The translations under genes were made by a program, and so were the position numbers. A DNA stretch of 8,534 nt from assembly GCA_900549275.1 (NCBI GenBank), contig URNU01000043.1, positions 1 through 8,534 on the forward strand. The letters are read 5' to 3'. This document shows positions 5,564 through 8,534 of the stretch, in pieces (position 1 is the first letter of the stretch; each line of letters opens with the position of its first letter). The DNA is from an uncultured Collinsella sp. (GTDB lineage: Bacteria > Actinomycetota > Coriobacteriia > Coriobacteriales > Coriobacteriaceae). The notes beneath the pieces are model-generated. The model worked only from the letters and a program-made list of their open reading frames with translations. It ran no database searches and had not been told where the DNA came from.

Positions 5564-6769
5564 CTATTTGACCTCGATGAGCTCGTACTCGCTCGTGCCT
5601 AGGCCGATCTTCTCGGCATGCGCAATGCAGGTGCGCCAGTCGGTGTCGGGATGCGTGATGCAGAAGGGGTCCTTGGCCTGCTCGCCCTCCAGATGCTCGT
5701 GGTTATGCTCCATCTTGGCCGCGCTATCGGTGAGCTCGGTGTTGGGCAGCGGCTCGGATGCCATGACGGCATCGGCGCAGGCCTGGTCGATGGCGACCGG
5801 GTCGAAGCTCGCGAACATGCCGATATCGTTGACGATAGGCGTGTCGTTTTCGGGATGGCAATCGCAGTTGGGGCTAATGTCCATGGCGAGCGAAATGTGG
5901 AAGCTCGGGCGGCCGTCGACGACGGCCTTGGTGTACTCGGCGATCTTGCAGTTGAGCACGTCGGCCGCGGCGTCATGGCCGGGCTTGATGGCGTCCTGGT
6001 TGCACACGCCGATGCAGCGGCCGCAGCCCACGCAGCGATCATGGTCGATAGCGGCAACGTGAACCGTACGGGTGTTGCCGTTGGCGAGCTCGCGCTCACG
6101 GGTGTCGTCAAACGAGATAGCGCCGTGCGCACAGACCTTTTCGCAGGCACGGCAGCCAATACAGTGCTCGGTCGCGACGTTTGGCTTGCCGGCGGCATGC
6201 TGCTCCATCTTGCCGGCGCGGCTGCCGCCGCCCATGCCCAGGTTCTTCATGGCGCCGCCAAAGCCGGCCTGCTCATGGCCTTTAAAGTGCGTGAGGCTGA
6301 TCACAATATCGGCATCCATGAGTGCCCGACCGATCTTGGCCTCGCGCACGTACTCGCCGCCCTCGACCGGGATGAGCGCCTCGTCGGTACCCTTGAGGCC
6401 GTCGGCGATGATGATCTGGCAACCCGTGGCATACGGGGTAAAGCCGTTCTGATAGGCGGTATCGATGTGCTCGAGCGCGTTTTTGCGGCTACCGACATAG
6501 AGCGTGTTGCAGTCGGTGAGGAAGGGCTTGCCACCCAGCTCCTTCACGACATCCGCGACGGCGCGGGCGTAGTTGGGACGCAAAAAGCTCAGGTTGCCCA
6601 GCTCGCCAAAGTGAATCTTGATGGCGACGAACTTGTTCTCAAAGTCGATCTGCTCGATACCGGCGTGACGTATGAGGCGCTTGAGCTTGTCGAGCTGGCT
6701 CTCGCGAGCATGCGTGCGCAGGTTGGTGAAGTACACCTTAGCGGGTGCTGCGGGTGCAGTTGCGGTCAT
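5564..6769 (-). CDS. DUF362 protein with two 4Fe-4S ferredoxin motifs
   Basis: A full-length 401-residue protein. The N-terminal DUF362 region (about 5-190) includes KIHFGELGN, GKPFLTDCNTLYVG, HFKGHEQAGFGGAMKNLGMG and a Lys-Met-rich linker. A ferredoxin insert follows: C203, C206, C209, C213 and C246, C249, C252, C256, two CxxCxxCxxxC motifs with Ala or Asn where Pro usually follows the last Cys. DUF362 resumes with PNCDCHPEND (C302, C304) and IGMFASFDPVAIDQACADAV. A His/Glu-rich stretch (MEHNHEHLEGE) lies at 353-363. The family is common in anaerobes and thought to be redox-related, but no reaction is established as far as I know. No signal peptide is seen, so it is presumably cytoplasmic. 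ATG at 6769 has GAGGGG eight bases upstream. It sits 109 bases downstream of the permease gene with a possible promoter of its own. Confidence 0.93.
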   Translation of the reverse strand: MTATAPAAPAKVYFTNLRTHARESQLDKLKRLIRHAGIEQIDFENKFVAIKIHFGELGNLSFLRPNYARAVADVVKELGGKPFLTDCNTLYVGSRKNALEHIDTAYQNGFTPYATGCQIIIADGLKGTDEALIPVEGGEYVREAKIGRALMDADIVISLTHFKGHEQAGFGGAMKNLGMGGGSRAGKMEQHAAGKPNVATEHCIGCRACEKVCAHGAISFDDTRERELANGNTRTVHVAAIDHDRCVGCGRCIGVCNQDAIKPGHDAAADVLNCKIAEYTKAVVDGRPSFHISLAMDISPNCDCHPENDTPIVNDIGMFASFDPVAIDQACADAVMASEPLPNTELTDSAAKMEHNHEHLEGEQAKDPFCITHPDTDWRTCIAHAEKIGLGTSEYELIEVK

Positions 6770-6811
6770 AGATCTATCCCCTCGGTCTATATGGCGTTAC
6801 AGACATAGAGG

Positions 6812-6842
6812 ATGGTACCAGTTAAAGTAGAGTTAAAGTCAA
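6812..6842 (-). promoter_or_regulatory. Candidate promoter for the DUF362 gene
   Basis: On the minus strand TTGACT (6837-6842) and an extended -10, TGGTACCAT (hexamer 6812-6817), are 19 bases apart. The spacer is longer than ideal and the hexamer matches only four of six, so this is tentative. A direct repeat fills the spacer. A start near 6805 would give a leader of about 35 bases. Confidence 0.35.
6820..6839. repeat. Two 9-bp direct repeats with 11-bp period
   Basis: AGTTAAAGT occurs at 6820-6828 and again at 6831-6839. The 11-bp period puts both copies on the same DNA face, as with tandem half-sites of OmpR/PhoB-type response regulators. They sit within the candidate DUF362 promoter. The bound protein, if any, is unknown. 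Confidence 0.5.
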
Positions 6843-6878
6843 GTACGGCACCTAGTCATTGGGGACGTTCTCAAACGA

Positions 6879-8534
6879 CTACTCTTGGACTTTAAGGGCT
6901 TCGGCCAGGCTCACGCGCTTGATAGAGCGCGTGTGTAGCAGCGCCACGACCAGATAGGTTGCAAAGCCGATTCCTGCGCACGCCGCCATGGACCACCAGG
7001 GCACATAAATCTCGATATTGCCGTTGTAGGCGAGCAGCATCGAGCGGAAGATGGCCGTGAGCGAGCCAATAATGACCGGCAGGCTCAGCACGAGCGACGC
7101 CACCACGCACAGCGTGATCGAGCGGATGTACAGATGCGAGATCTCGCTATCGCGATAGCCAAAGACTTTCATGTAGCTGATCGAACGGGCGCTGTGGTCG
7201 ATCACAGCCTTGGTCAGTAGGTACATAAACAGCAGGAAGATAAACACCGCGAGCCCGACCATCATGCCGATCATTTTGCTCATCATGCCGATGAACTGGT
7301 CGCCCACGGCGCGCATGTCGTCGGGCGTGGTGTCGCCGGCAAAGTAACGAGCATCGAGGTCGAGCTTCTCATCGCTCGCATAGCCGTTGAAGTACGCGGC
7401 GTCGTTGCCGAACAGCTCGTTAAAGTCGTCGATACTCATATAGATATTCATGTCCGACTTGGAGCCCCAGGTACAGTCCTTGCCCGCGTACTCAAGGGAA
7501 TAATGCTCGCCCTCGTACTTGTCGTCGAGCGTGACCTTCTGGCCCTCGCTCCAGCCAAACTTGTCGAGCAAGCCACCGCCAAAGACGACGCGTCCGTCGC
7601 CGACGTTGAGGTCTTTCCAGTAGCGCGAATCGGGCGAGATGCCGTAGATGGAAATCGTCTCCTCGCCATTTTCGTCGCCGCGGTCGTATTGCAGCTGGTA
7701 GACGGCGTATTTCTCGGCCTGAGCGATTGCGCCCGTACCGTTGTCGGTCGTATTGACCGGGTGGATATCGTCGCTGTCAGCGTCAATCTTAGAGGCCTTG
7801 TCGATTAGGTCGATAGCCTCGTCGCGGTTGCAGCCGAGGGCATCGGCAAGATCGTCAAGGCGCGCGTAGAGCGCATCCTTCTTGTCCTGGACCTTGGCAA
7901 GCGCGTCCTGCGCCGCGGCCAGGCTCTCGGCAGACGGAGATGCGGTCGCAGCATCGGCTGCCGCCTGCGCCGCATCGGCCGCGTCGTCGAGTTCGTCATC
8001 GGCATCTTGGGCGGCGGTGAGGAGTGCGCCGTCAACCGATTGCAAGCGCTCGAGTGCTGACCACTGCTCGCGCTCCTCGGCAGTACCCTCAAGCTCTAGC
8101 GGAGCCTTGAGTGTGTACTGATGCTCGGCGACCAGGCTCGTCTCCAGGTTGTCCGCATAGTGCGTCATCGTGGGCAGAATCGCCAGGCCAAAGAGCAGTA
8201 GCAGCGACGCAAACGCGATGCCCACGAAGAGCGTGGCGAAGTTGCCCAGATTGCGCAGGAAGACACGCAGACGGAAGCGGGAAACAAAACCCATGCGCTC
8301 CGGCAGTTGCATACCACGCTTGGTACCCGACTTGTCGCTCGCCTCGTGACGAAGGAACTGCAACGGCGTCTTGCCCATTTTGCGAAGCAGACCCACCAGC
8401 GTGATGAGGATGAGCGCGGCGGCGGGAACCACGGCGCACTTCACAAAGATCTCCCAGCTCCAGTACACCTGGAAGGGCGGCAGGCTGTACGAACCGTAAT
8501 AGAGGCTGCGCATGGGCTCGGTAAAGAACACAAC
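6879..8534 (-). CDS. FtsX-family ABC transporter permease, C-terminal part (N-terminus beyond the right edge)
   Basis: The frame is open to the right edge, with 551 visible residues. A GTG at 8531 is in frame but is not a credible start, since the visible protein begins in the middle of a domain. Counting from that GTG: a helix at about 31-50 followed by KTPLQFLRHE looks like the end of a first FtsX domain. A helix at about 97-120 opens the second half. Residues 150-232 are an acidic, Ala-rich helical stretch suited to a coiled coil, and 270-400 an extracytoplasmic beta-rich part. The second FtsX domain has helices at about 418-444, 472-494 and 514-533, with ISYMKVFGYRDSEI between the first two, and ends LAEALKVQE. 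Such two-domain permeases work with an ATPase, not visible here, to export or to act on envelope substrates. The substrate is unknown. The stop is TAG, 109 bases before the DUF362 start. Confidence 0.9.
   Translation of the reverse strand, partial: VVFFTEPMRSLYYGSYSLPPFQVYWSWEIFVKCAVVPAAALILITLVGLLRKMGKTPLQFLRHEASDKSGTKRGMQLPERMGFVSRFRLRVFLRNLGNFATLFVGIAFASLLLLFGLAILPTMTHYADNLETSLVAEHQYTLKAPLELEGTAEEREQWSALERLQSVDGALLTAAQDADDELDDAADAAQAAADAATASPSAESLAAAQDALAKVQDKKDALYARLDDLADALGCNRDEAIDLIDKASKIDADSDDIHPVNTTDNGTGAIAQAEKYAVYQLQYDRGDENGEETISIYGISPDSRYWKDLNVGDGRVVFGGGLLDKFGWSEGQKVTLDDKYEGEHYSLEYAGKDCTWGSKSDMNIYMSIDDFNELFGNDAAYFNGYASDEKLDLDARYFAGDTTPDDMRAVGDQFIGMMSKMIGMMVGLAVFIFLLFMYLLTKAVIDHSARSISYMKVFGYRDSEISHLYIRSITLCVVASLVLSLPVIIGSLTAIFRSMLLAYNGNIEIYVPWWSMAACAGIGFATYLVVALLHTRSIKRVSLAEALKVQE

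Noticed and set aside
5618..6808. A 396-codon open frame on the plus strand
   Set aside because: It mirrors the DUF362 gene, whose cysteine motifs and start signals are clear. The plus-strand product is Ala/Gly/Val/His-rich without motifs.
6852..6878. Imperfect inverted repeat AGTCATT/AACGACT after the permease stop
   Set aside because: The stem of seven has one wobble pair and a 13-base loop with no T-run after it, so I do not call it a terminator, though a weak 3' end structure is possible.

Overview
The window looks like ordinary chromosome from a GC-rich actinobacterium. Gene content, codon use and protein style fit Coriobacteriia, most likely Collinsella or a close relative. That assignment is an inference from overall resemblance; there is no marker gene here. 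Seven protein genes are supported, six on the minus strand and one on the plus strand, and the two at the edges are cut by the window. I see no tRNA, rRNA, CRISPR array, insertion sequence or phage gene. Six of the seven visible stop codons are TAG, which is unusual.

Left part (1-2054, minus strand): a PRC-barrel protein runs off the left edge. It is preceded by a YtxH-type small membrane protein whose stop codon overlaps its start. A clear TATAAT box lies upstream of this pair. Next comes a 289-residue protein. Its first ~135 residues resemble the N-terminal domain of cyanophycin synthetase, including an HxxEH motif, but it lacks the ATP-grasp and Mur-ligase-like domains. A disordered Ala/Glu/Pro tail with a 12-bp tandem repeat completes it. 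This is the most interesting protein in the window.

Middle (2079-5512): a CNNM/CorC-type membrane protein (DUF21, two CBS domains, CorC_HlyC) lies 24 bp upstream of the cyanophycin-synthetase-like gene, probably in the same transcript. A hemolysin III/PAQR-family membrane protein lies upstream of that. Divergent from it, on the plus strand, is a membrane-anchored alpha/beta hydrolase. The 186-bp divergent intergenic region holds a promoter for each direction. It also holds two copies of a palindrome, GTTGAyGyATyAAC, flanking the hydrolase transcription start, which look like operators for an unknown repressor. A strong 12-bp-stem hairpin ends hydrolase transcription and probably also serves the convergent gene.

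Right part (5564-8534, minus strand): a DUF362 protein with two 4Fe-4S ferredoxin motifs. Upstream of it is the C-terminal part of a large FtsX-family ABC transporter permease with a long acidic coiled-coil insertion, running off the right edge. The 109-bp gap between them holds a candidate promoter with an 11-bp-period direct repeat.

The genes do not form one obvious pathway. The sets likely to be expressed together are YtxH with PRC-barrel, and CNNM with the cyanophycin-synthetase-N-like protein, possibly with hemolysin III.
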